NCBI GenBank assembly: GCA_039105265.1
Contig: JAPFFF010000033.1
Span: 248,001-312,000 of the forward strand
DNA from: Tritrichomonas musculus
Lineage: Eukaryota; Parabasalia; Tritrichomonadida; Tritrichomonadidae
Direction of reading: 5' to 3'
Length of the DNA: 64,000 nucleotides
Shown piece by piece: positions 10,819 to 22,900 of this stretch. The position numbers and the translations under genes were made by a program. How positions within the stretch are numbered: the first letter of the stretch is position 1; each line of letters begins with the position of its first letter. Under the pieces are notes generated by a model. That model was not told the origin of the DNA. It saw only the letters and a list, made by a program, of their open reading frames with translations, and searched no databases.

Positions 10819-12654
10819 TATTAGAGATTTAATTTATTATTAATGATAACAATAATTTTTAATTCAAAAGAATATTAAAATTGTCGTTTGTGAATTTTAG
10901 AGTTCCTATGGCAGAGTCAATTTTCGATAAAAACTTTTTATGTTGAATTACAATGCTTAAAAAAGTATAATTAAATTATATTCAACTTTTAAAGAATTGA
11001 TACAGGTTATTTTCCAAGATAAATGAAAAATATTATTTTTTTGACAAAATTCAGTTTAAAATGATCGTGCTTTAATGATATGTGATATAAAAATTATTTT
11101 TTAACGTATATTTAATTTTTTCAAAATTTTTTCAGAACTTTTTTTTGACTCATTATTTGTCCATAAATGTTTAAATTTGAGAATGTTCTTTTCAAAAAAT
11201 ATTTATCATAATAATCTAGTTTTATATCATTTTTTAACCTGTTAATTTTTAATTAAATATAAATTTTATATTTTATAAAATTTATATTAACATATAAAAT
11301 AATAAAAATAGAAATCTGTCGAAAATTTTTTCTCAGAGTCATCGATTTATGTGAAAAAAATTATTATGGAGGTTTTAATTCTCAAGAGGAATCGTACCAA
11401 CTTGAGAAGGATACAGCCAATAATCCACACTTTAATTCTCTTTATGATGACGTTATATGGTGAAGACAAATAAAAAATTTAAAAGAAATAGAAGAAATTC
11501 CACAAATTGTTTTGGAGCAATAAGTTCGAAACTTTTTTTGACCTTACAAGGAGTTTGAATCGATATGAGAATGTTAAGAAATTTATTAATTTAGTAACTC
11601 CATTACTACTTTGTAAGGCTCATGAAAACTTTGTGATAAATATCAAGGAGAAAAGAAATCTGCTTATATAAAGCGATTGTTATGGATCCAAAAAAAAAAA
11701 AAAAAAAAAAAATCTAGAGTAAAAAGAGTTAGAATTATTTAATATATATTCACATAGATAAAATGTTCATTTGATAAAATATTTATTATTATTTAAAAAA
11801 TATTTATTTTTTATTTAGATATTAGTGTTTGAAAATACAATCTATTTAGTTGAGTTTCAATTAAGGTACTTTTTGCCACAACAAAGGTCAAAGATAGGTG
11901 AATAAAAATATTAGTGAGGCTTTCAAGAGGACAATAACAGGAAAAAAAGTATTCAGTAAAAATCGGTATTTTCCAGTATCGATAAAAAAGTGTTTCAGTA
12001 TTAAAAAAGCCCCGATATGTTGAAAAATTACAATTTATAAATTATACAAAATGGATTTTTTTTTTATAAAATTGGAATTTATCTACTTCTTATTAAGAAA
12101 TATATTTAATGCTTTAAAATATTATGATTGGCCTGAGGTTTTTATTTTTGGATTGTTATTTGAAAAATTGAAGATAATCTTTTGCTCATTTTAAAAGATA
12201 GAGCCAAATAAATTGATTTATTAATGCAATTTCTAAGATATATCATTTAAATATGTCTCAAAAAAGCTTATTGATACTTTGTTTTTCTACGATATTTATT
12301 TTTACCGACTGCTAGATGCGATGATATCGATATCTTAACGAAAAAATAACCCCTACCTGATAGGATAGATACACAACGCTATTATATTATAAGATTTCCG
12401 AGAATTTTGTGAATGCTTTATAACTTTTGCCGCATTTGAAAATGGCTCTTCTAAAATAATAATAAAATCAAATTATATTTTTTAGAATTTCACTTTTTGT
12501 TCTACAAATTTTATACCACAATTGATTTTTTTTTGAAATTACAATTTGGCGCCAAGGCGATCAAAATAAATTCAAACAAATAGAAAAAATTTTCGGTTTC
12601 ATCCGTTAAGCTCAGAAAAATAAAAAGATTGAAAAAAAATTTAATTAAGGAGGA
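10819..12654. other. AT-rich spacer with a possible decayed coding stretch
   Basis: Mostly AT-rich. At 11492-11671 (+) a 59-codon open stretch without ATG gives plausible protein sequence (LNRYENVKKFINLVTPLLL and KAHENFVINIKEKR) and is preceded, in another frame at about 11360-11460, by another coding-like piece. I cannot name the family; it may be a gene relic. There is a 22-A run at 11690-11711. Scattered CGATATC words occur near 11960-12330, without a provable transposon boundary. Confidence 0.4.
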
Positions 12655-15600
12655 ATGTCACGTGCATCTTCAGACTTCTCTCCTTCAAGGCAGCAAGCTA
12701 CACTCACAACTTTATTTAAAAAACGGCAAGAAGCATTTTTTGCATCATTACAACGTTTTCTTGAAGCTGTTGCTTCAGATGAATATATTCAACAAATGTT
12801 CGAAGATCAAAACTCAGCAAATTACGTACCGAACCGCATTTGTGAACTAGTTACCATAATCCTTCGAGATGACCGAGAACGATTCCTAATGTCAGTATTA
12901 GGACGATTATCTTCAATCGAAGCATGTTTTGGCCCTCAAAGAGCAAAGAAGCTTGAAGAAATTGGAAGTAAACTTATTGAACTATCTTCTCAACAAAACA
13001 GAAAAGAGGCAGAACAAAGGAACGCTATTAAAGCTCTTAGGGAGCAATTATCTTCTTTACAGGAAGAACTTGTTACGAAATATGGCGCACGAGCAAATGA
13101 AGTCAACTATCTTTCCCAAATTAAAACTAATGCTCAAGATGTTCGTACAATATCTGATGAATTAAAACAATCAATGAAAGCTTTCAATTCCGTCATGAAA
13201 ACAAACTTTTCCTTGGCAAGAAAAAAGGCTACTCGAATTTTAACCAGTTTAATAGATCATTACGAATCGATGGGACCAAGTCAAGCTGAAGTTGAACAAA
13301 TGAAGAACAAATATGATAAAAAGATTAACAAATCAAGCAAAAAATTACAACAAGCTTCAGATTTAATTAATCAGAAACAGGCCGATATTCAACAATTAGA
13401 AGAAGAAATTAAGTTAATAAAAAGACAAACAAAGGCATCCCTCAAAGAAAAGAATGATAGTAATGAAAACTTACAGCGTCAGCTTGAAGAAATGAAATCT
13501 GATCTGCGAAAGAGTGATATGGAAGCTGAAAATCTCTCACAAAGGCTCACTGATCTTCAAAGAGTTAATCAAACTGCTCAAAGTGAACTTCAAACTAGTC
13601 AAAAAAGGTATAGCCAAGCCAAGGATACCATATCTTCATTGAAGGATAACGTTCAACAACTTGAAATGACCAGGAGCCAGCAAAAGAAAGAAAACGATGA
13701 ACTTAGGAAGATGAATAATGAGATGAATCTAGAAAACCAAAAGTTAGCACAAAATATCAGAGAATCTGAGAAAAGTAATAAGAAATTACAAGCAACCTTA
13801 AACTACAACCAACAACAATTCCAACAGCAATTATCCGAAGTTTCAGCAGAGCGAAATGATCTACAGAAGAGTTTACGAGATTCCCAAAAGATTAATCAAC
13901 AATTAAAAGATCTACAGACCGAGACCCAAAGCAAGCTTCAAGTTCAATCAACCCAAATCAACCAATTACAAAACCAACTTGAGAAAGAGGAGAGAGAATA
14001 CTCAAAATTAAAGAATCAAGCACAATCAGAGATAGCATTAAGAGATGATAAAATCGACCAATTAACCTCAGAAAATAAAAAGATTCACAAAAAATTGAAT
14101 GACTTATCAAATGAAATAGAAACCTCAAATATTGCTATTTCAGAGCGAAATACAACGATTGAACAATACAAAGATCAAATATCTAACCTTACTCGACAGA
14201 TCAAACAGAATGACAAGCAATTCCAGCTTCTCATTTCCAAGGAACAAAATAATAATAAGATTATCACTCAAAAGTTGAATGACAAGATTTCCCAATTACA
14301 GCAACTTTCGGATGACCAAAGCAACACCATCAGCCAGATGCAGCAAGAAAATCAAGAGCTCTCACGAAGTAATTCTAATCTCCAAAAAAGTTTATCTAAA
14401 GAAATAAACGGTCACCAGCAAACGACCTATCAGAATGAGCAACTGAGCCACATAAGAGAAGAATTGGAGTCCCAACTTGATTCATACAGCCAGCAAGTTG
14501 CACAATTGACCTCTAATCTTGAATCGACGAACAACAAGCTTCAAAAAGAGAAGCAAAACAACGCGAATGCCAGAAATGAGATACAGAAAAATCAAACAGA
14601 CATAGTCAATTTAAAGGATAAGCTCAAGTCGGCTCAAAACGAGCTTAAGCAGCAGATGCAGCTGTATAACGACGTAACGACCGAAAAAGACCTCAAAATC
14701 TCACAAAGTAAAGAAGAGAACAAGAAATTGAATAAAGCGAACAAACTGTTGTCAAATGACAATTCAGCCAAGGACAACACGATAAAGACGTTAAACTCAC
14801 AAATTGAAGAGTTACAGAACAAGATCAAGCAGCATGAATCAACAATCAGTGACCAGAACAGCCAGCTTCAGCAGAGCAACGAGGACCACTCTGATCAGAT
14901 CCAAATGAAGGACAACACGATCAGCCAATTAACCTCTCAAATTCAGGCAAGTCAGCAGAATTTGAAAGACAGTCTCACAAGGCTCTCTAAACAAAAGCAA
15001 GACTTGAAACAGAACGAAAAAGTCATCCAGGACAAGAACCAGGTCATCGACGAGCTCAACAATGAAAGGAACGAGTTAAGAGCAAGCTTGAAAGCAACAA
15101 CTAACGAGCTCGAGCAGCAACAACAAGTTAACAAGCAGCAGACAGACGCACTAAGATCGAGTGAGTCAGCAAACAACGATCTTCAAGAAGAATTGAAAAA
15201 GTTGATGGATGAAAAGAACGTCCTTAACTTGCAAATAGAGTCGATAAACAAAGAGAAAAGTGACATGAAAAAGGAGATTTCAAGATCAAACAAAGTCATC
15301 TCAAAACTTCAAAGTCAGATCGACTCTTTAACCGACGAAATTCACCAGTCCCAGAACAAAATATTGGCCTGTGAAAATGACATAAACGGAAAGGAGGAAA
15401 CAATTCGTCTCCAAAAAGCGGAAATTGAAGAGGACGTCCGAATCATCAACAAATTAAATGAAGACAAGGCTGAACAACAATCTTCATTGAGCGAGGCAGA
15501 ACAGTTGATCCTTCAACTGAAGAATTCGCTGTCTGATTCGAAGTCGAAGAATCAAGATTTGGTTCATGAAAAGCAAGAAATGACAGACTTCATTCAACAG

Positions 15601-17838
15601 AAAGAAGAAGAGTTGAATGACATGCAAAACACTGCTGAGCAACTTCGTCAGAACCTCAACGCAATGACGAGAGAGAACAAGAACTTGTCGCGTGAAATCG
15701 AGAAGAAAGAACTCGAAATCGACCATTTGAAAGAGACTTCAAAATTGAGTGAATCACAACAAACAAAGAAATTAAATGACGCTCAAAACTTGATCGATGA
15801 AGTAACCGCTAACTGCCAAGTCCACTCAATTCTTGACATTCCGAAGTTGGTGCAACAGCTCCGAAAAGAGATTGACGATAAAGACAACACGTTCAGCATT
15901 CTTAGAGGCACAATGCAATTCAGAGACGATAACGAAATCACTGAAAAAGCGAAGAAATTGAGTGATGACAGTAACGAACTTAACCGTCTGAAACGAGAAC
16001 TGGACATTGAAAAAGTCGACTCTCTTCCACAGACGATTAAAACGCTCACAAAAGAGAACCAAGTATTCAAAGGAATTCAAAGTCAGCTCTTGAATGAGCT
16101 CTCAATTCAAAACCCAGAAGATTTGATCGCAAACGTCGTCAATCTCAGAGATAATTGCGAACACTTCGCAGAGATAACAGACAGTATTTGCCAGATCTTG
16201 AACCTTGAAACAGATGACAATGTCGTCGAAATTGTTGATCAGCTTTTGCGTGATAAAAAAGAGTTCGAAAGACGTGTTGCCAATTCGGTTAATAATCCGA
16301 CTTACAATACCAATTCGAAGGACGAACAAGAAGAGCCAAACAACCAACTTTCATTGAAGTTGATTGCTGAATTGAAACAAGCTGTTAGTAAAAATCGCAA
16401 CTTTTTGAATCGTCTTGTTCGCCTTCTTCAAATTGACGTCAATTCAATCACATCAAGTCGAGCTAACACGAGCAACAACACTTCTATTTCATTGACTGAG
16501 AACAACGAAGATGATTCCATTTCGAATGCCATTTATAACTCTGTTTCTGATCTCCTTTCCCACATTGCAGACATGAACAACAGAGAGGAACAATTGATGA
16601 TCACTCTTGCTGCCGATTCTCCTGACACAATTCTTAAGCGAATTGATGAACAAATGCATGATCTCTCCAAGTATGCGAAACTTCTTGAGACGCTTGCAAA
16701 TCTGACACAAGCAGATGGATCAGGCATTGTTGACAAAGTCCAAGAAATCATCAATGAAAACAACGAAATGAAGAACAATGAACGCGAAATTTGTGATCAA
16801 TTGAAATTGAACAACATGTCGAAAGTTAGTTCTAAATTACGTTCTTTGTCACAAGCAAATTCGATTCTTTCATCGCTTTGTCAAATGTTGAATTTAGATT
16901 CATTTGTACAAATTCAGCCAGCCGTTGAAGCACTCTTAGAATCGAATGATCAATACAATGAATTGAATGGTTTATTCCCTGATGATTTAAGTTACACGAA
17001 TCTTGATGAGAAGATAGCAAATGTCATAAAAGAGAACACGTCATTAAAGCAACAAAAAGCAAAAGTCAGTGAATTATTGAATAATGATGACATTGAGAAA
17101 GCTGTGATTGAATTACTTCAAAATTTGAAAGATTCATCATCCTTGTTCTCTCAATTATTAGGCGTCCTTTCATCAACACCATTGAAAATTACATTCCCTC
17201 TGTCGAAGTCTATCCGTGATCGTTTGTTGTCTTTGGTGTCTGAATTCAAGGCCAAAACAGAAGCCTCTCAGAAACAAATGGACAACATCATGAATAGAGC
17301 ACAAACACTTGGCTATAATGGAAGCAGTGTTGTCGAAGCTGTTGATTATATTGCTGCTGCCATCAGCGAATCTGAACGTCAAAATTATATGGAGAAAATG
17401 CATAACGAAATGATGGACGTTCGTGCTTCTTCTCAAAAAGAACAAAGTTTCGCTGAGAAACAACTCGAAAAGGCCAAAAAGAAGAATAAAGAATTACGTC
17501 AGGCAGTCTCTGCGACACAAGAAAAGGCGGCAAATAGAGAAGAAGAAATGCTTCGTGAATTAGAGGATTGTAAAGAAGAGTTGAGGAAATGTTTGGATGA
17601 ATTAAAGAAGGAAAAAGAAATTCACGAGGAGTTGCTTCGCGTGATTAGCGGACAGTCTCACGATACAGAATATTTGAGATCGAAGTTGAACGAGAGAGAA
17701 TTCGACTTGATTAACAAAAGTGAAAAGAATCGTAAATTATTAGAACAGATGGCGGCTAAAACTCAAGAACAACAACAGATGATTAACAAACATAAGAAAG
17801 CAAGAGAGGATGCTTTTTCAAACTTTGGTAATTCTTAA
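12655..17838 (+). CDS. giant coiled-coil protein (1727 residues)
   Basis: The protein starts at the ATG at 12655. Residues 1 to about 95 appear globular (helical, with IQQMFEDQNSANYVPNRICE). From about 95 to about 1140 it is almost unbroken coiled coil rich in Q, E, K, N and S. The region from about 1140 to 1530 alternates helices with SSLCQMLNL-like and NRLVRLLQI-like hydrophobic motifs, and 1530-1715 is again coiled coil. There is no transmembrane segment, signal peptide or Golgi GRIP motif. Proteins of this look are common in trichomonads and are often labelled from weak similarity to viral inclusion or golgin proteins; those labels reflect composition and not function. A cytoskeletal, tethering or centrosomal scaffold is plausible but unproven. 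No intron is evident. Confidence 0.85.
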   Translation: MSRASSDFSPSRQQATLTTLFKKRQEAFFASLQRFLEAVASDEYIQQMFEDQNSANYVPNRICELVTIILRDDRERFLMSVLGRLSSIEACFGPQRAKKLEEIGSKLIELSSQQNRKEAEQRNAIKALREQLSSLQEELVTKYGARANEVNYLSQIKTNAQDVRTISDELKQSMKAFNSVMKTNFSLARKKATRILTSLIDHYESMGPSQAEVEQMKNKYDKKINKSSKKLQQASDLINQKQADIQQLEEEIKLIKRQTKASLKEKNDSNENLQRQLEEMKSDLRKSDMEAENLSQRLTDLQRVNQTAQSELQTSQKRYSQAKDTISSLKDNVQQLEMTRSQQKKENDELRKMNNEMNLENQKLAQNIRESEKSNKKLQATLNYNQQQFQQQLSEVSAERNDLQKSLRDSQKINQQLKDLQTETQSKLQVQSTQINQLQNQLEKEEREYSKLKNQAQSEIALRDDKIDQLTSENKKIHKKLNDLSNEIETSNIAISERNTTIEQYKDQISNLTRQIKQNDKQFQLLISKEQNNNKIITQKLNDKISQLQQLSDDQSNTISQMQQENQELSRSNSNLQKSLSKEINGHQQTTYQNEQLSHIREELESQLDSYSQQVAQLTSNLESTNNKLQKEKQNNANARNEIQKNQTDIVNLKDKLKSAQNELKQQMQLYNDVTTEKDLKISQSKEENKKLNKANKLLSNDNSAKDNTIKTLNSQIEELQNKIKQHESTISDQNSQLQQSNEDHSDQIQMKDNTISQLTSQIQASQQNLKDSLTRLSKQKQDLKQNEKVIQDKNQVIDELNNERNELRASLKATTNELEQQQQVNKQQTDALRSSESANNDLQEELKKLMDEKNVLNLQIESINKEKSDMKKEISRSNKVISKLQSQIDSLTDEIHQSQNKILACENDINGKEETIRLQKAEIEEDVRIINKLNEDKAEQQSSLSEAEQLILQLKNSLSDSKSKNQDLVHEKQEMTDFIQQKEEELNDMQNTAEQLRQNLNAMTRENKNLSREIEKKELEIDHLKETSKLSESQQTKKLNDAQNLIDEVTANCQVHSILDIPKLVQQLRKEIDDKDNTFSILRGTMQFRDDNEITEKAKKLSDDSNELNRLKRELDIEKVDSLPQTIKTLTKENQVFKGIQSQLLNELSIQNPEDLIANVVNLRDNCEHFAEITDSICQILNLETDDNVVEIVDQLLRDKKEFERRVANSVNNPTYNTNSKDEQEEPNNQLSLKLIAELKQAVSKNRNFLNRLVRLLQIDVNSITSSRANTSNNTSISLTENNEDDSISNAIYNSVSDLLSHIADMNNREEQLMITLAADSPDTILKRIDEQMHDLSKYAKLLETLANLTQADGSGIVDKVQEIINENNEMKNNEREICDQLKLNNMSKVSSKLRSLSQANSILSSLCQMLNLDSFVQIQPAVEALLESNDQYNELNGLFPDDLSYTNLDEKIANVIKENTSLKQQKAKVSELLNNDDIEKAVIELLQNLKDSSSLFSQLLGVLSSTPLKITFPLSKSIRDRLLSLVSEFKAKTEASQKQMDNIMNRAQTLGYNGSSVVEAVDYIAAAISESERQNYMEKMHNEMMDVRASSQKEQSFAEKQLEKAKKKNKELRQAVSATQEKAANREEEMLRELEDCKEELRKCLDELKKEKEIHEELLRVISGQSHDTEYLRSKLNEREFDLINKSEKNRKLLEQMAAKTQEQQQMINKHKKAREDAFSNFGNS

Positions 17839-18223
17839 GATGCTTCTCTAGTTCCTTGACAATATTATTTTATATATATATTATTATTTATTTATTTTTT
17901 TTTTTACTCTGTTTTTTGAACATTATAAAAAAGCCAATATTATTTATATATGTTTATGTATAACAGACTAATAATAAATTGCTCTATTTAATAATAAAAA
18001 TGTTTAAATTTATAATTCTTCTCTCTTTTTTTCTTTCTCAAAAAGTTTTTTTTTTTTGTAATCAACAATCAAAATAACAGATGCCAAATGCTTTTTTCAA
18101 TATTTTTTTTTTTAAAAAAAGAAATTGAAGCTATTTAATAGAAAAAACATGAATTTGGCCCTTATATAAAAATCATATTATAAAAAAAATTGTTGATTTC
18201 ATTAACTTTTTTATAGTCATGAT
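17839..18223. other. AT-rich 3' spacer before the hAT-like element
   Basis: Long T runs and A/T-rich sequence follow the coiled-coil gene. No gene or repeat with defined ends is seen. Confidence 0.5.
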
Positions 18224-18231
18224 GTCAAAAT
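18224..18231. repeat. left target-site duplication of the hAT-like element
   Basis: GTCAAAAT, identical to 19287-19294, directly abutting the CAGGG terminus. Confidence 0.85.
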
Positions 18232-19286
18232 CAGGGATGTTTATCGATAGTGTCCGATAACGGTTAAATACGTTGCCAATATTATCGATATTATCGGGAG
18301 TAGAGTAGAATAACCGATACTATCCGATAATAAATATCATTATCGATAAAAACGGTTTTTATCATGGCCAATAATGACCGATATTTTTAACTTTTTTAAG
18401 GTAAAGAAAAGATATTTACTAGAAATTATGGCTATTTAATTGTTATATAATTATATAAAAGTTATTTTTTCAAGTAATGACATATAAAAAAGCTTGTATG
18501 TACAAATGATCAAATTATTAAAAAAGATTTTTTATATTTCATAGGAAATTAACTTTTATTATAATAAAAGATAAGTAATATATTATAATTCTAATAATAG
18601 TTAAGTATGAAATTTAAAATCAATAAAGATAATTTTATTTTGGCAAAATAATTAAATTTATCAAAAAGTGAACATGATAACTTTTTGTAAATTAATAAAA
18701 TTCTCTCCATTTCTCTAAATATTTTTAGACTTGATATTCTTTTAATAAAAAAAAACGCAAATTATTTTAGTAGCATTGCATTAATATTTCATTACATATT
18801 AAGATTCGTTAATTTGCAAATATGGAAATAATTTAATACTGAGAAGATATGAGGAAATTATCGTCTTATAACTTTGTTCTTAATCATAATCTTTTTTTGT
18901 TGGCCAATTGGTTCTTTTTTAAAAATTTTGAAAATAATCTTTTTATGTATTAATCAAAAACCTGATTTTTTAGCTTCTCATTATTATATTGGACATATAA
19001 TGCACTCTGACCTTATTTCGCTTATTTCAGCATGTACTATTGAAGTACAATTAAAAATATAAAATTCCAAATTTTAATCAAAAATGTAAAAAAAAAGTAT
19101 GGATATTTTATTATAAAATATCGGAGAATATCGAACCGTAACCGTCCGATAGTGACCAAATATCGGCGGTTTTGCTTAACGTATTTATCGATAATTATTG
19201 GTTATCGAACAAATTTTTATCGATATTATCGGACTATCGATAATGAGCCGATAATCGATATTTATCATCATCGATCGACAACCCTG
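18232..19286. mobile_element. hAT-like non-autonomous DNA transposon (1055 bp)
   Basis: The left end begins CAGGGATGT and the right end, read inward on the minus strand, begins CAGGGTTGT. Both are followed by related GATA/CCGATA-rich subterminal sequence with many TATCGAT words. The element is flanked by a perfect 8-bp direct repeat GTCAAAAT (18224-18231 and 19287-19294). CAGGG-type termini plus an 8-bp target duplication are hallmarks of the hAT superfamily. The terminal repeats are imperfect beyond the tips. The interior is AT-rich with no recognisable transposase; the 62-codon open stretch at 18874-19062 has no hAT motif that I can see. I therefore call it a non-autonomous (MITE-like) copy mobilised by a transposase encoded elsewhere. 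The intact target duplication suggests a not very old insertion. Confidence 0.85.
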
Positions 19287-19294
19287 GTCAAAAT
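19287..19294. repeat. right target-site duplication of the hAT-like element
   Basis: GTCAAAAT directly after the CCCTG terminus, identical to the left copy. Confidence 0.85.
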
Positions 19295-19907
19295 AATATT
19301 TTAAATTCACCTCGATTTATTATTTTATAAACACAATTAGAATATAATAATAAAAAAGTATTAAATAATTTAATTAAAACCACTTAATTTTTTTTGATTT
19401 ATGATATATTTTATTTCAATATGTTTGATATGCTAGATAATTTATAAATTACATTCTGCCTTTTGATATTTTTTTAATTCTATTGTTGAATATCTTTTTT
19501 TACATATAATGATCTACTAGATTAAAATAATTAAAATTAAATTTTATATTACTTTTTAGGTAAACAACAAGAAATAATTTTATAATTATGGAGATAACTT
19601 ATTTTTGATTAAAAATATAGTTATTTATTTAAAAAGTGGGTTTAAATTCCATTTTTTATCAAAAAGTTTATTTCATATGAAATAAAAAAGAAAAATTCAA
19701 AGCATTTTTTCAATAAGTTTAAACCCCAACCTCTTCTATATATCAAAATATCTTTATAAAAATGGATTAAAAATTAATACTATTAAATTATATCATGTTT
19801 TATTTAACAATTATAAAGTTATATTAAGTTTAATATATATTTTTTTTTGCTTTATCTAAAGATAAGAGTAAAATCATCTCTTTTTTTGATAGAATAAAAC
19901 CTCTTAT
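19295..19907. other. AT-rich spacer upstream of the BspA-like gene
   Basis: No gene is recognised. The sequence is AT-rich with long T runs and contains no further transposon end. It should include whatever upstream control the LRR gene has. Confidence 0.5.
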
Positions 19908-19914
19908 TCATAAT
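19908..19914 (+). promoter_or_regulatory. candidate initiator (Inr-like) TCATAAT
   Basis: The word TCATAAT has its A at 19910, 11 bases before the ATG at 19921. Trichomonad initiators follow TCA-pyrimidine-(T/A) and sit within about 20 bases of the start codon, so position and sequence both fit. In an AT-rich genome such words also occur by chance. Confidence 0.35.
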
Positions 19915-19920
19915 ATAAAA

Positions 19921-22900
19921 ATGATTTTCTTTGTTCTTTTTATAATTGCATTAGGATCCAACTGTAATTCTGGGACCTTAATAATCCCAGAAAATAAAAC
20001 AATAATTGAAGATGAAGAATATTCTGATTGTTCGTCTTACATCGGCCCGTTAGTTATTCCTGATTCAGTTACTACAATTGGCAATCGTGCTTTTTATCGT
20101 TGTTCAGGATTCCAATCAATAACAATTTCTAAGTCTGTTATATCAATTGGTGATTCGGCCTTTTATCAATGTATCGGATTACGAGGAAACCTAATAATTC
20201 CAAATTCAGTAATTTCGATCGGAAATGATTCTTTCTATGGTTGTAACGGCTTTACAGGAGGATTAACAATTCCAGATTCAGTGAGAACGATTGGAAACAA
20301 TGCTTTTTCATCATGCTCAAATTTCAATGGTTTACTTCGTTTAGGCCAAAATATAGAAAAAATAGGATCAAATGCATTCCAAGGTTGCAATCGATTTATT
20401 GGTCCATTAAAAATACCAGATTCAGTCACACTTCTTAAAGAAGGAGCTTTTTCAGGATGTTCAAAATTTTCGACGTTAACAATAGGTCAAAATATAGGTG
20501 AAATTGAGGCGAATGTATTTAAAGATTGTTCAGGATTCACTACTTTACAAATACCAGAAAAAGTTACATCAATAGGATCATATTCATTTTACGGATGTTC
20601 CAAAATCCGAGGCACGATAGACATTCCTGACACTGTCACTTTTCTTGGCAATTTTTCATTTTCACATTGTTCAGGATTCAATACTTTACAACTTGGTCGA
20701 GGCGTAACTGTTTTGAATGAGAATGTTTTTGAGTATTGTACGAACTTGACACTTTTAACCATTCCTGATTGGACTGTTTCTATTCATTCAAATTCGTTCG
20801 CTTTTTGCACTGGAATTAGAGGAGTGATAACGATACCAGACAGTGTCACAAGCATCGATAGCTCTGCCTTTTCACACTGTTCAGGATTCACTGGATTAAA
20901 GATTGGTTCTGGCCTTACAGAGATAAGTGACGGTTGTTTTGAATATTGTTCAAGTTTGACCATTTTGACAATTCCTGACTCAATCACATCAATTGGTTCA
21001 TCTTCTTTCGCTTATTGCATTGGAATTGTTGGAACCTTGAACATTCCAAATTCTGTAACAAGAATTGGCTCATCTGCTTTTGCACATTGCACTGAGATTG
21101 TTGAGTTGAACATTGGTTTAAATGTAACTGAAATTGAATCTTCTGTCTTTGAGTTCTGCACAAGTTTGGCAACTTTGTCGATTCCTGATTGGATCACTTC
21201 AATTGGATCGTCTGCCTTTTCACACTGCACTGGAATCATGGGAACGTTAACAATTTCAGATAGTGTAACTCGTATTGAAAGTTCCGCTTTTTCACACTGT
21301 TCTGGATTCAACCATTTGAAAATAGGAAAAAGTTTGTCTGAAATTGGCCCGAATGTTTTTGAATATTGCTCAAACTTGTCTCATCTTGAAATCCCCGAAA
21401 CAATCACTTCTATTCGATCTTACGCATTTGCTTACTGCACTGGAATTAGAGGATCACTGGTCATTCCAGACTCCGTGACTCAACTCGAAAGCAATGCTTT
21501 TAGCTACTGTTCGAGCATAACAAATTTTGTGTTGAGCAAAAAAATCACTGAAATTAGTCGATATGTTTTTTCATATTGTTCCAAGATTTCAAATTTCACA
21601 ATCCCTGATTTGGTGACATCAATTGGATCTTATTCATTTGCCCATTGCAGTGGAATTCGGGGGACACTAACAATTCCTGACAGTGTGACAAAAATTGAAA
21701 GCTATGCTTTCTCTTATTGTTCAGGAATCACAAGTTTAAATCTCAGTAAAAATTTGGCACGAATTGAGTCTTATGTTTTCTCAAATTGCAATGGAATCGT
21801 AAGATTAAATATCCCTGAAACAATCACTTATATTGGCTCTTATGCATTCTCATCATGTTCTGGAATTCGTGGAATTTTGACAATTCCTGATAGTGTGAAA
21901 ACAATTGATCGTTTTGCCTTCTCTCATTGTTCTGGATTCAATTCATTGCAGCTTGGAAAAGGAGTGACTACAATCAATGAAAATGTGTTTGAATATTGTT
22001 CAAGCTTGGCCACGTTAAATCTTCCAGAAACAGTTACTTCAATTGGCTCTTATGCATTCTCTTATTGCAGTGGAATTCGTGGTGAACTAATGATTCCAAA
22101 CAGCGTCACCAAAATTGATAATTACGCCTTTTCACATTGCAGTGGATTTAACAGTGTAAACTTGAGTAAAAACATGACCGAAATCAATGATTATGTTTTC
22201 GAATATTGCACTGGATTGCTTAATTTGACTCTTCCAGAGAACATTGAGTTGATTCGATCATATGCTTTCACATATTGTTCTGGAATAAAAGGCTCATTAA
22301 CAATCCCTGATACTATCACAAACATTGAAAGCTACGCCTTTTCTTTCTGCACTGGAATCACTAATATAAACTTTGGACGTGGCATGAAAAACATCGGTTC
22401 TTTTGTGTTTTCCAATTGCGAAGGATTGACGAACTTGACAATTCCAGGATGGATCACGTCTATTGGCTCTTATTCATTCACTTATTGCTCCAGAATTCGA
22501 GGAACATTGATTATTCCTGACAATGTTCTTCAAGTTGGCAATGGTGCTTTTTCGTTCTGCTCAGGATTGACTGATATAAAGATGAGTCAAAACATCACTG
22601 AAATTGGAGACAATGTTTTTAGAAGTTGCATTGGAATTACAAATTTAACCATTCCTGAGTGGATAACAACGCTTAAATCATTTTGTTTTTCTTATTGCAA
22701 CGGAATAAGAGGAACATTGATCATTCCAGACACCATTCTTCATTTAGGAAGTAGTTCTTTCACTTATTGTTCACGGATAAACAACATCGTTTTTAGTTCA
22801 AATGTAAAAGAAATTTCTTCAAATTGCTTCTCTTATTGCACTGGATTGGCTACATTGACGATACCTGAATGGATTATAGCAATCCGTTCGAATGCATTCT

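Noticed and set aside
11940-12370. Possible second copy of the hAT-like element (CGATAT-rich words, CCCC near both ends)
   Set aside because: No matching CAGGG termini and no direct repeat at the suspected borders; inverted similarity is weak.
15783-16080. Several minus-strand open stretches inside the coiled-coil gene
   Set aside because: They mirror the biased codon use of the coiled-coil gene and have no features of their own.
20784-21311. Minus-strand open stretches inside the BspA-like gene with repeated motifs
   Set aside because: Their repetition is only the complement of the LRR repeats.
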